This document shows positions 23,346 through 31,321 of a DNA stretch of 37,733 bases, piece by piece; position 1 is the stretch's first letter; every line of letters starts with the position of its first letter. This stretch comes from Bryobacteraceae bacterium. GTDB taxonomy: Bacteria; Acidobacteriota; Terriglobia; Bryobacterales; Bryobacteraceae. The DNA is taken from the NCBI GenBank assembly GCA_030041985.1, contig JASIAM010000193.1:1-37733 (forward strand). Reading direction: 5' to 3'. The notes beneath the pieces were generated by a model. It had not been told where the DNA came from. It saw only the letters and a program-made list of their open reading frames with translations, and did no database searches. The position numbers and the translations under genes were made by a program.

Positions 23346-26300
23346 TCAGAATATGAAGCGGGCCACGATCTGGCCGCTGCGTGGCAGTGCTCCGGCGCCG
23401 CCTACCCAGTTAACATACCCATAACCAGAAGACAAAAGGCTGCCGACGCCGTTCAAGCTGTTGCCGTGGACGGTAGGCGAACTGACAAACGTCTCAGCTA
23501 CCCCAAACCCGCCGCCATCGGCTGGGGTGGAGTAAAAGAGGCGGTTGAAGATGTTCTGGAATTCCGCTCGGACCATGATGGACATTCTCTCCTTGATGCG
23601 GAAGGTTCGCCCGAAAGACATGGATTCGGCGGGTTGGCGCTGCCAACGGAAATCGTTGTAGTACGCAGCGGAAGTCCCGAATGTGCCAAAAGGTGGTTCC
23701 ACCCACGCATTGGGATTGAGCACCAGTTTAGTGGTGGGATCAAAATGCGAGTTGGGATTCACGATGAACAGAGGCTGGCCGGGTACCCGGTCCATGAAGG
23801 TATAGCCGCCGCCCCAGATGGCCGGGTTATTGGTCGGTCCCCGTTGTAGGTTCAGGAGCAGATTGTTGGCCGAGGGCGGCGATTGCATGATGGCACCGCT
23901 CTGATAGCGCAGAACACCTCCGAAATTCCAATCTCGCAGCACATACGACAGGAACTTGTTCGCGGTTGCCACGCGAGGCGTCGAATACAGATACGAAATC
24001 ACCAGCTCCTGGGGAATGCTGAAGCCGGAAATCTGCTTATTCTGCGGTATGTTGAACACGTCGTTAATGAGCGGTGGGGACGGGGTGACGTAGGACGTAT
24101 TGGCGTTAGTGCCGTTAGTCAACTCCTTCTCCCAAGTGTAGGCCACTTGTGTGCTAAGTCCGTGGGAAAGCCGCTTGTTCAATTTCACCTGGAGCGAGTC
24201 GTACCAGGTGTCCCCATCCGGAGGCCCGAGGAAGGGCGGGATGCCGTCCCATTGCGGATATGGCCGCAAGGCCTGACCCAGGGTTTGGGTGTTGGGAAAT
24301 CCCGGGTAGACGTTATTCGGATTAGCCAGATACGGGAAGCGGGCGATAACCGCCGGGTTGTTAATCTGGTCGTTAATCAGTTGCATGTCCGCCTGACTCT
24401 GCGTGTTGAGCCCGTACTGCGATAGCAAGCCTTGCGGAGTAAGTGCATTGTAATTCAGCCCAGCCAGCAGGGGCCCCGCAAACCAAGCGCCGCGGTTCCC
24501 CACATAGGCGGCATCCACTACCAGGTTGGGCGCAAGCTCGCGCTGGAAGCCGATGCTCCATTGAAAAATGCGAGGGAGCCGGCCGGTATCGGGCGCAATC
24601 GAAACAAATGGCGAGGAGGGTGGAATCACGCCGGGCGCGGCCGGAGTCGGAAATTCCGGATTAAAGTTCGGCCAGTGGACCACCGGGTTGCCAAACTTGT
24701 TACCGGGCCCATAGGGGTCCCCGTAGGACAATTGCCCCGCCGAGGCGCCATAAGCCGCGGCGGGAATCGAATAGAAGTCCCCGGCACTGCTGTTCAGGCC
24801 AGCTTGATCGACCGCACCCGCGTAAGATATGGCGCCTCCGGCGCGGAATACGGTCTTTGGTGTGATCTGGTAGGCCACTCCAAGGTGTGGACCGATGGAA
24901 AAGGGGTAGGCATTGGCGAAATTGCAATGGCAGGTAGCCCCATATTCGACGGTGCCAATTCGCCCGCCGATTAAGGAGTTGGGAGCATCGAAGTCGGCAT
25001 TCTGCATGCGGCCGTACTGCTCGGTCCAAAGGTTCGCGTAATCCCACCGCAGACCATATTCGAGAGTCAATTTACGAGTAACCTTCCAATTGTCCTGGAC
25101 GTAGAGGCCATAGGAATGCATACCTAGGCGAACATCGGCGGGCGCCGCCGTCGCCACGCTGCTCGTCACACCGAGAAAGAAGCTGGCATACCCGAATCCG
25201 CTGCTCGCGGTATTCGCAAAAGGTTGACCGTTTTGCCAGGGGTCGCTGGTCTGCTGGGCGGAAAACTCAAATTGTCCATCGGCGCGACTTTCATTCAAGC
25301 TTTGGATACCCTCGAACAGCGCGGTTGCCCCTACCTTATACGTGTGGTTGCCCTTGACCCAGGTCATGGCGGTGTTAAACGTCGGCTTATAATCATGCTG
25401 CTCCGGTGTAAGAGTAAAGGCCACTCCAGTATTCGCCGCAGCGGGGAATCCACCGCCGCCGGTCCATCCGCCCCCAATCAGGCTGTACATGCCCGCCATA
25501 TAGGGGAAGTAGTTACTGACTGCGAAAGGAATCCCATCGGGAAATAGTTGGCTCTGGTTGTAGGCAGGGGCGCTCTGAGGATTGGCAGTTTCCAGATAAC
25601 CCGCGCCGATGTGCAAGAGGAGAGTGGGAGTGAGCGTGACGTCGTAATTGACGCGCGCGGTATTCGCCAGGGAAGCCTGTGGCTGCAGGGCGGTGTATGG
25701 CTCCGGGAAGCCGTTGTTCTCAGGCGAGTTCGTCTCGTTGGCGGAATAGTATATTGCCAGCTTCATCTTCGCGCTGAGGTTTTGATCGATCTTGAGGGAT
25801 GGGATGGTGGTGTGACGGAAATTCGAATAGGCCGGCGCAGTATAGTTGAACAGCCCGGTCGTGTTGGGCGCCGGAATCATATTCTGGATGATCGCCGCCG
25901 TGGGATCCATCCGGCTCATGGGAATTGTGTTATTGGGAAATGGCTGCCGCACCTGTGCGCCGTTCACGGTCGCTTGCGTGCCGGGATCGAATATCTCATT
26001 CTGACAAACCTGCTGGCCAAGGGGATCGGGGCCGTTACAGGTGCCAGTCAGCGCGGCGCTGAAATTCCCCTGCCGCTGCGCCGCCGTGGGGACGATGCCA
26101 TAAGTGTTACTGGTGACCGCACTTTGCCGAAACTGCTCAAAGCTGAAGAAGAAGAAAGTCTTGTCGTGGCCGTTGTAGACCTTGGGAATATCGATCGGCC
26201 CTCCTAGCGTGAACCCATAGTCATTCTGCCGGAGCGGGTTGCGGAGGAGTTGATCGTTCTTCGGAGAGCCGATCGGGCCTGCGGTTGTAAATGGCAAGCC

Positions 26301-27107
26301 GGCATTCAGGGCTTCGTTCACGAAATAGTCGTACGCGCTTCCGTGAATCTGGTTGGTGCCGGATTTCATGGTGTAGTTGAAATACCCACCCGCCGCCTGA
26401 CCATACTCAGCGGCGAAATTACTAGTTTGGACGGTCACTTCCTGGATGGCTTCCACACCTGCCTGGTTGATTTGGTTCTGTTGCTTGAAAAAGCCGTTGG
26501 TGGAGTCCTGGCCCTCGATGTTGATGGATTGGGAGCTAGAAGGCATTCCGTTAATACGAAGGACGGTGTCCGTTGTAATCCGCGCGCCGGGCAATAGCTC
26601 TACCGATGCCAGAGGGTTCCGGATATTACCCAAGGCATTGGCACTACCTATGCCGGCCGCGGCGCCGACCAAAGTGAGGATAGGAAGGTCGTCCAACGTC
26701 TGGGTGGCTACGTTGCTGGCCACTGCCGCCGTTTCACTCTCCAGCAAAGGAGCGGCGGCTTCCACCGTAACCGATTCGGTGGCCGCGCCGACCTCCAGAG
26801 TCGCGTCAATGCGCACGATGGCTGCGACTTCTACGGTGACGCCTGGCCGCAAGAATTTCTTGAATCCCGGTGAAGTGACCGATAAATCGTAACTGCCGGC
26901 AGGCAATTGAGCGAGCGTGTAATTGCCGGTATCGGATGATCCCGCCTGATAAACAGCGCTGGTAGCGGTATTGGTAGCCTCCACGGCGGCGTTCGCAATG
27001 ACAGCGCCAGCCGGGTCAATGACAGTTCCTGTAATGGTGCCTCGGTCGGATTGGGCAAACATCGCCGAAACGACCAGAAAGGACAGAAAGATCGTGCGTA
27101 GTCTCAT
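23346..27107 (-). CDS. Oar-like TonB-dependent outer-membrane receptor
   Basis: A 1253-residue receptor, paralogous to the one at 2727-6485. The ATG at 27107 has GGGGAG 6 bp upstream and a standard signal peptide (MRLRTIFLSFLVVSAMFAQS). A regulatory-like beta-sandwich follows (about 22-105: GTITGTVIDPAGAVIANAAV), then the plug (AIQEVTVQTSNFAAEYGQAA, SGTNQIHGSAYDY) and a long beta-barrel ending in phenylalanine (IVARFIF). TCHCNFANAYP in the barrel region matches the TCHC motif of the first receptor. It is monocistronic, with a strong promoter at 27171-27199 and a terminator at 23309-23339, unlike the first receptor, which lies inside a longer array. No uptake or degradation genes adjoin it, so its ligand cannot be guessed. 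Confidence 0.9.
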   Translation of the reverse strand: MRLRTIFLSFLVVSAMFAQSDRGTITGTVIDPAGAVIANAAVEATNTATSAVYQAGSSDTGNYTLAQLPAGSYDLSVTSPGFKKFLRPGVTVEVAAIVRIDATLEVGAATESVTVEAAAPLLESETAAVASNVATQTLDDLPILTLVGAAAGIGSANALGNIRNPLASVELLPGARITTDTVLRINGMPSSSQSINIEGQDSTNGFFKQQNQINQAGVEAIQEVTVQTSNFAAEYGQAAGGYFNYTMKSGTNQIHGSAYDYFVNEALNAGLPFTTAGPIGSPKNDQLLRNPLRQNDYGFTLGGPIDIPKVYNGHDKTFFFFSFEQFRQSAVTSNTYGIVPTAAQRQGNFSAALTGTCNGPDPLGQQVCQNEIFDPGTQATVNGAQVRQPFPNNTIPMSRMDPTAAIIQNMIPAPNTTGLFNYTAPAYSNFRHTTIPSLKIDQNLSAKMKLAIYYSANETNSPENNGFPEPYTALQPQASLANTARVNYDVTLTPTLLLHIGAGYLETANPQSAPAYNQSQLFPDGIPFAVSNYFPYMAGMYSLIGGGWTGGGGFPAAANTGVAFTLTPEQHDYKPTFNTAMTWVKGNHTYKVGATALFEGIQSLNESRADGQFEFSAQQTSDPWQNGQPFANTASSGFGYASFFLGVTSSVATAAPADVRLGMHSYGLYVQDNWKVTRKLTLEYGLRWDYANLWTEQYGRMQNADFDAPNSLIGGRIGTVEYGATCHCNFANAYPFSIGPHLGVAYQITPKTVFRAGGAISYAGAVDQAGLNSSAGDFYSIPAAAYGASAGQLSYGDPYGPGNKFGNPVVHWPNFNPEFPTPAAPGVIPPSSPFVSIAPDTGRLPRIFQWSIGFQRELAPNLVVDAAYVGNRGAWFAGPLLAGLNYNALTPQGLLSQYGLNTQSQADMQLINDQINNPAVIARFPYLANPNNVYPGFPNTQTLGQALRPYPQWDGIPPFLGPPDGDTWYDSLQVKLNKRLSHGLSTQVAYTWEKELTNGTNANTSYVTPSPPLINDVFNIPQNKQISGFSIPQELVISYLYSTPRVATANKFLSYVLRDWNFGGVLRYQSGAIMQSPPSANNLLLNLQRGPTNNPAIWGGGYTFMDRVPGQPLFIVNPNSHFDPTTKLVLNPNAWVEPPFGTFGTSAAYYNDFRWQRQPAESMSFGRTFRIKERMSIMVRAEFQNIFNRLFYSTPADGGGFGVAETFVSSPTVHGNSLNGVGSLLSSGYGYVNWVGGAGALPRSGQIVARFIF

Positions 27108-27170
27108 GCAGTCTCCCCGTTCGACAGCTTGAGTGTATCCCCGCCTGGTAATTTCCCAGGTTTGGGGCGC

Positions 27171-27199
27171 AGTATATATAACTCACACGTGAAGGTCAA
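27171..27199 (-). promoter_or_regulatory. Sigma70-type promoter of the second receptor
   Basis: On the minus strand, TTGACC (27199-27194), a 17-bp spacer and TATACT (27176-27171) match a strong housekeeping promoter, giving a leader of about 57 nt. The spacer contains CACGTG (27186-27191). CAGTATA (27170-27176) and TATACTG (27204-27210) form a perfect inverted repeat around the promoter, possibly an operator. Confidence 0.7.
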
Positions 27200-27254
27200 G
27201 CGGTATACTGCAGTTTTTTTCAGAGTGAAATTGCATGCATCCGCCAGCGAGCAA

Positions 27255-27437
27255 GCTGTCAGCGATCAGCAGTCAGCTATCAGCTCTTAGCGGGCAGCTT
27301 TGGAGCTGGAAGAGATTTCCAGGTGGGGGCAGCTTCCAGATCATACAGAACTGTCGGGCCCACTGAGTTGGAGGGCATGCTGAAGGCGCTCCTGAAACTT
27401 AAGAAGCTGAACGCTGATCGCTGAAAGCTGACGGCTT
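27255..27437. repeat. REP/MITE-like element, copy A
   Basis: This fills most of the 373-bp gene-free stretch 27108-27480. Its ends are inverted copies: TCAGCGATCAGC at 27259-27270 and its exact reverse complement at 27413-27424, each embedded in runs of TCAGC/GCTGA units. The left arm also has GTCAGCTATCAGC (27272-27284). The 20 bases at 27410-27429 recur with two mismatches at 30234-30253. No reading frame is credible inside. It resembles non-autonomous palindromic repeats moved by REP-type transposases. Confidence 0.6.
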
Positions 27438-27480
27438 CCGTCTCAAGTATCCTTTGTTGTTCTCAGTGAGGTTGGTTGGA

Positions 27481-28122
27481 TTAGTAGCCCTGCTCGCGCA
27501 ACCGATCCACTGTCAGTCCCGGTTTCAGGTCCAGTTTGCGCAGCAGCTTTTCTACATGCTTCGCGAGGATATCGCATTCCAGATTGACGCGGGCGCCGGG
27601 GCGGTACTCTCCCAGAGTGGTGTTCCGGTAGGTATGCGGAATGATCGCTACGGAGAGCACGCAGGCTTCGAGTGAGGCAATAGTAAGGCTGATGCCGTCG
27701 ATAGCGATGGAACCTTTATAAACTAGATACGGGTCTAATTCTGCTGGAATTCGTATCTGCAGCCACCAGTTCTCTTCACTCAGGCGATTGAGTGAGAGGA
27801 ACTCACCAGTGCCATCCACATGCCCCTGCACGATGTGACCGCTCAAGCGGCTGGACGGAGAGAGCGGGCGCTCGAGATTGACATGCGATCCCGGGCGCAA
27901 GCCGCCGAGGTTCGAGCGGCGCAGCGTTTCTGGGGCTAAATCCGCGGAAAAGGAATCGGGACGCAGGTCCGTTGCGGTGAGACAGACACCATTGACCGCG
28001 ATGCTGGCGCCCTCTTGCAAATCCTCGCGTACCTTGTCGCAACGAATGGTTACGCGGGCGGCGGCGGCGCGGCTTTCGAGCGCGCCCACAGTGCCCAGTT
28101 CCTCAACAATCCCCGTAAACAT
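27481..28122 (-). CDS. ribE: Riboflavin synthase, alpha subunit
   Basis: A 213-residue riboflavin synthase, which dismutates two 6,7-dimethyl-8-ribityllumazine molecules to riboflavin. It starts with the invariant MFTGIVEELG and has two lumazine-binding half-domains: first GASIAVNGVCLTAT with FSADLAPETLRRSNLG and LERPL, then GHIVQGHVDGTG, KGSIAIDGISLTIA and VAIIPHTYRNTTLG. Length is normal (about 200-215). Its start overlaps ribD's end by 20 bp, so the genes are translationally coupled. No FMN riboswitch was recognised upstream in this operon. Confidence 0.95.
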   Translation of the reverse strand: MFTGIVEELGTVGALESRAAAARVTIRCDKVREDLQEGASIAVNGVCLTATDLRPDSFSADLAPETLRRSNLGGLRPGSHVNLERPLSPSSRLSGHIVQGHVDGTGEFLSLNRLSEENWWLQIRIPAELDPYLVYKGSIAIDGISLTIASLEACVLSVAIIPHTYRNTTLGEYRPGARVNLECDILAKHVEKLLRKLDLKPGLTVDRLREQGY

Positions 28123-29227
28123 TTACGAAGCCTTCCACGGCGAATTCATCGGGGGGAATGGGGTGCACGGTAATGTTGTGCACGGGAATAGCATCCGCGC
28201 GGCGGCGCCGCCCGATGCCGCCCGCGAGAGGCAGCGCCTCCAGCCCGCCCAAGATTTTGGGGCCGTAGTAGAAAAAGATGCGATCCACTGAGCCCGATTC
28301 GAGCGCCGTCCAATTTACTTTGCTTCCCGCTTCAATCATCAACGAGAGATAGCGCTCTTGAGCGAGCCATGCGACGAGGCCGCGCAAATCGGTGCGGCCG
28401 CCCGGCCCATCCAGCACCAGAACGCGAACACCGCGGCTTTCGAGCGTTTTGCGCCGCTCCGGAGAGGATGCCGATGTGGTTACCGCCATCACGTCGCCTT
28501 GCGTCCGTGTGACCATTTGCGAATCGAGCGGCAGGCGTAGTTGCGAATCGAGCACGATGCGCAGAAGCGGCCGGCAGCGCGCCAGACCGGTGCGGTCAGT
28601 GAGCAGGCAATCATCGGCTAGAACCGTGCCGATGCCGGTGAGTATGGCATCGTGGTCATGGCGGAGTTGCTGCACGTGGGCGCGGGCGCGTTCGCTGGTG
28701 ATCCAGCCGCGATTGTCGTCCGGGGCGGAGATTTTGCCGTCAAGGGTGATGGCGGTTTTGAGAGTGACCAGGGGCCGGCCGGTGCCCATGAAATGGAAAA
28801 ACGGCAGATTGAGTTTTCTGGCCTCGCCTGCATACTCGGAGGGCAGTTCCACGCTAACACCGGCCTGGCGCAATTTTGCAAACCCCTCGCCTGCCACTAA
28901 CGGATTGGGATCGGCAATGGGCGCGACCACGCGTGCGATGCCTGCCTGGATGATGGCGTCTGTGCAGGGCGGCGTGCGGCCGTAGTGAGAGCACGGTTCG
29001 AGACTGACATATAGGGTGGCCCCGCGAGCGGAGTCGCCGGCTTGAGCGAGTGCTGCGATTTCAGCGTGCTCCACACCGGCATAAGTGTGATAGCCGCGGC
29101 CCACCACCTCGCCTTGGCGCACCACGACCGCGCCCACCATGGGATTCGGGCTTGTCAGGCCGCGCCCCTGGCGCGCCAGATCGAGCGCCTCGCGCATGAA
29201 ATCCTGTGCCTGTGTCGGGGCCGTCAT
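28103..29227 (-). CDS. ribD: Bifunctional diaminohydroxyphosphoribosylaminopyrimidine deaminase / reductase
   Basis: A 374-residue RibD that carries out the second and third steps of riboflavin synthesis. The N-terminal deaminase (1-145) has the zinc site H54, E56 (VEHAEIAAL) and C79...C88 (EPCSHYGRTPPC). The C-terminal reductase (about 155-365) has KTAITLDGKISAPDDN, then RWITSE-like GWITSERARAHVQQLRHDHDAILTG split over two motifs, and the NADPH-related LMIEAGSKVNWT. It begins 5 bp after the ftsY stop and overlaps ribE by 20 bp. Confidence 0.95.
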   Translation of the reverse strand: MTAPTQAQDFMREALDLARQGRGLTSPNPMVGAVVVRQGEVVGRGYHTYAGVEHAEIAALAQAGDSARGATLYVSLEPCSHYGRTPPCTDAIIQAGIARVVAPIADPNPLVAGEGFAKLRQAGVSVELPSEYAGEARKLNLPFFHFMGTGRPLVTLKTAITLDGKISAPDDNRGWITSERARAHVQQLRHDHDAILTGIGTVLADDCLLTDRTGLARCRPLLRIVLDSQLRLPLDSQMVTRTQGDVMAVTTSASSPERRKTLESRGVRVLVLDGPGGRTDLRGLVAWLAQERYLSLMIEAGSKVNWTALESGSVDRIFFYYGPKILGGLEALPLAGGIGRRRRADAIPVHNITVHPIPPDEFAVEGFVNVYGDC

Positions 29228-29232
29228 GAGAA

Positions 29233-30183
29233 CTACTTCTCGAAAATCGAGCTTATGAAGGCATCGGGATCGAAGGGCAGCAGATCGTCTGCCTTTTCGC
29301 CCACGCCTATGTAGCGGATCGGCAAATTGAGCTCGCGCGCGATAGCGATGACGATGCCACCCTTGGCTGTGCCATCGAGCTTGGTCAGCACGACTCCGGT
29401 TACCCCGGAAGTCTCGGTAAACCTACGCGCCTGTTCGAGGCCGTTCTGTCCGGTAGTTGCGTCGAGCACCAGGAGCACTTCGTGGGGCGCGCCGGGAATG
29501 ATCTTTTTGGCGGTGCGTCCCATTTTCTGCAACTCCGTCATCAGATTTTCCTTGGTTTGCAGACGGCCGGCGGTATCGACAATTACGTAGTCGTACTTGC
29601 GGGCGCGCGCCGATTGCAGGGCATCGAATAACACCGCGCTGGGGTCGCTGCCCGCGCTTTGGCGGCTCACAGGGGCGCCCGTGCGCTGGCCCCAGATTTC
29701 CAGTTGTTCAATGGCGGCGGCGCGAAATGTATCGGAGGCGCACAATAACACCGAGTGATCTTCCTTCTTGAAACGGTTGGCCAGCTTGCCGATGGTAGTA
29801 GTTTTGCCGGAGCCGTTGACGCCCACGACGAGAATGACAGCGGGCGGCTCGGCGACCCGGGCGGGCGCGTGTTCGCTGGACTGGAGGATTTCGAGCAACT
29901 GCTCGCGAATTAAACCCTGTAACTGGCCTGCATCATTCAACTGGTGGCGCTCCACGCGGCCCCTTATGGTTTCGAGAATTTCGTTGGTAGTGCGCACGCC
30001 CATATCCGACGAGATGAGCGTGTACTCCAGCTCATCCAGCAGATCGGCATCAATCTGTTTCTTACCCTGCAGCGCATCTTCGAGCGCGGAAACGAGGCCG
30101 GCGCGGGTCTTCTGGACACCGCTCTTCAGTTTCTCCAGCAGGGACGGCTCTTGCTCGACAGAGCCGAAAAGGGTCTGTATCAT
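29233..30183 (-). CDS. ftsY: Signal recognition particle receptor FtsY
   Basis: A 316-residue SRP-GTPase that docks ribosome-SRP complexes at the inner membrane. The N domain (about 15-95) precedes the G domain: G1 [30 protein letters not shown]3 [17 protein letters not shown]4 [10 protein letters not shown] and the C-terminal [22 protein letters not shown]. It lacks the long acidic A domain of E. coli FtsY, as in many bacteria, and starts [11 protein letters not shown]. It is the first gene of a compact ftsY-ribD-ribE operon. A repeat element starts at the ATG end (30184) and separates it from the hydrolase gene upstream. Confidence 0.95.
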   Translation of the reverse strand: MIQTLFGSVEQEPSLLEKLKSGVQKTRAGLVSALEDALQGKKQIDADLLDELEYTLISSDMGVRTTNEILETIRGRVERHQLNDAGQLQGLIREQLLEILQSSEHAPARVAEPPAVILVVGVNGSGKTTTIGKLANRFKKEDHSVLLCASDTFRAAAIEQLEIWGQRTGAPVSRQSAGSDPSAVLFDALQSARARKYDYVIVDTAGRLQTKENLMTELQKMGRTAKKIIPGAPHEVLLVLDATTGQNGLEQARRFTETSGVTGVVLTKLDGTAKGGIVIAIARELNLPIRYIGVGEKADDLLPFDPDAFISSIFEK

Positions 30184-30253
30184 AAGCGGTCAGCTATCAG
30201 CGGTCAGCTTTCAGCTTAGCAAGCTTGCGGTTAAACGCTGAGCGCTGAAGGCT
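30184..30253. repeat. REP/MITE-like element, copy B
   Basis: Shorter relative of copy A. Left arm: AGCGGTCAGCT twice (30185-30195 and 30199-30209, period 14) and GTCAGCTATCAGC (30189-30201, identical to 27272-27284). Right arm: 30234-30253, 18 of 20 bases identical to 27410-27429. The arms are partly inverted copies of each other. It reaches the stop codon of the hydrolase gene at 30252. Confidence 0.6.
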
Positions 30254-31187
30254 ACTTCGCGGGTTTCAGTTCGGCGTACAACTGGGTGACGAATCGCTGC
30301 GTGGTTTCGGCCGAATTGGGCACTTTGGCGTCATAGTCTGCAGTCGGCTTGGCGGCCAGCACTTCCTCCTGGGTCTTGCCCTCCTCGATCAGTTTCGCTA
30401 CGCGGCCGCGGATGGCGAGGATCATGTCGCGATGGGCCATCACCTCGTTGCGATTGACCATCGGGCCATGGCCCGGGACGATCCTGGTGTTAGGACCGGA
30501 CCGCGCGAGGATTTGTCCCAGTCCATCGAGCATGCCATTGAGGCTGCCACCATTTGCGCGGTCGATATTCGGATATTGAATGGAGCGGTAAAAGTCTCCG
30601 CTCATGATGATGTCGTCGTTGACGAAGCGAACCATGGTGTCGCCATCGGTATGAGCCCTGGGAATGGGAATCAACTGAACTTCTTCGCCATTCATGTGGA
30701 AGGTGATGGGGCTATCGTAAGTGATGACCGGTAGGGCCAAGCTCGGGGCGGGCACGCCTGGCTGTCCGTTGGCCCCGGCGTTGGGATGGATGAGCCGGTA
30801 TCGCAGGTTTTCGCGTGCAACGATCGTGACACCCATTTTGCCCAGGTTTTCGTTGCCGCCGGTGTGGTCGCCATGGACGTGGGTATTGACAACAAATTTG
30901 ATGGGCTCATTCGAGATCTGCTTAATGGCAGCGACAATCTTGCCGGTAAGCGGCGCGAATTCGTCGTCGACCATGAACACTCCATCCGCTCCGGCTAGAA
31001 CGCCGATGGTGCCGCCCTGGCCTTCGAGCGTATAAAAGTTGTTTGCCAGCTTAGTGGTTTTGATTTCCACCTTACTGAAATCCTGCTGCCCCTGAGCATG
31101 TGCGGCGGTTGCTCCCAGAAGGCTTACGGCCAGCGCCGCAGCACCCGCGAGAATCACCGGCGAACGTTGAATTGGCGTCCTGTTCAT
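30252..31187 (-). CDS. Secreted metallo-beta-lactamase-fold hydrolase
   Basis: A 311-residue MBL-superfamily protein exported by a signal peptide (PVILAGAAALAVSLLGATAAHAQ, the run being about residues 10-31). The ATG at 31187 has GGAG 8 bp upstream and is preferred to the GTG at 31196. The zinc motif HxHxDH is H103-H105-D107-H108 (NTHVHGDHTGG). Later ligands are in PRAHTDGDTMV, DDIIMSGDFY and IVPGHGPMV. The arrangement fits the B3/quinoprotein-relay-like group rather than classic B1 lactamases. The substrate is unknown; lactonase, sulfatase-like or lactamase activity are all possible. It is divergent from the ADOP permease gene. Confidence 0.88.
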   Translation of the reverse strand: MNRTPIQRSPVILAGAAALAVSLLGATAAHAQGQQDFSKVEIKTTKLANNFYTLEGQGGTIGVLAGADGVFMVDDEFAPLTGKIVAAIKQISNEPIKFVVNTHVHGDHTGGNENLGKMGVTIVARENLRYRLIHPNAGANGQPGVPAPSLALPVITYDSPITFHMNGEEVQLIPIPRAHTDGDTMVRFVNDDIIMSGDFYRSIQYPNIDRANGGSLNGMLDGLGQILARSGPNTRIVPGHGPMVNRNEVMAHRDMILAIRGRVAKLIEEGKTQEEVLAAKPTADYDAKVPNSAETTQRFVTQLYAELKPAK

Positions 31188-31321
31188 CGGAAACACTCCT
31201 CTCTCCGGCTTGATAGGATCAGCCGTTTTCGAATCATAACAGGTCCGGGACAGTGCGGCGGAGCGGGTTTCACTCCAGCTTTATGCTAACCGCCGTTCTG
31301 CGGCCGCGTCCAATGGACACT

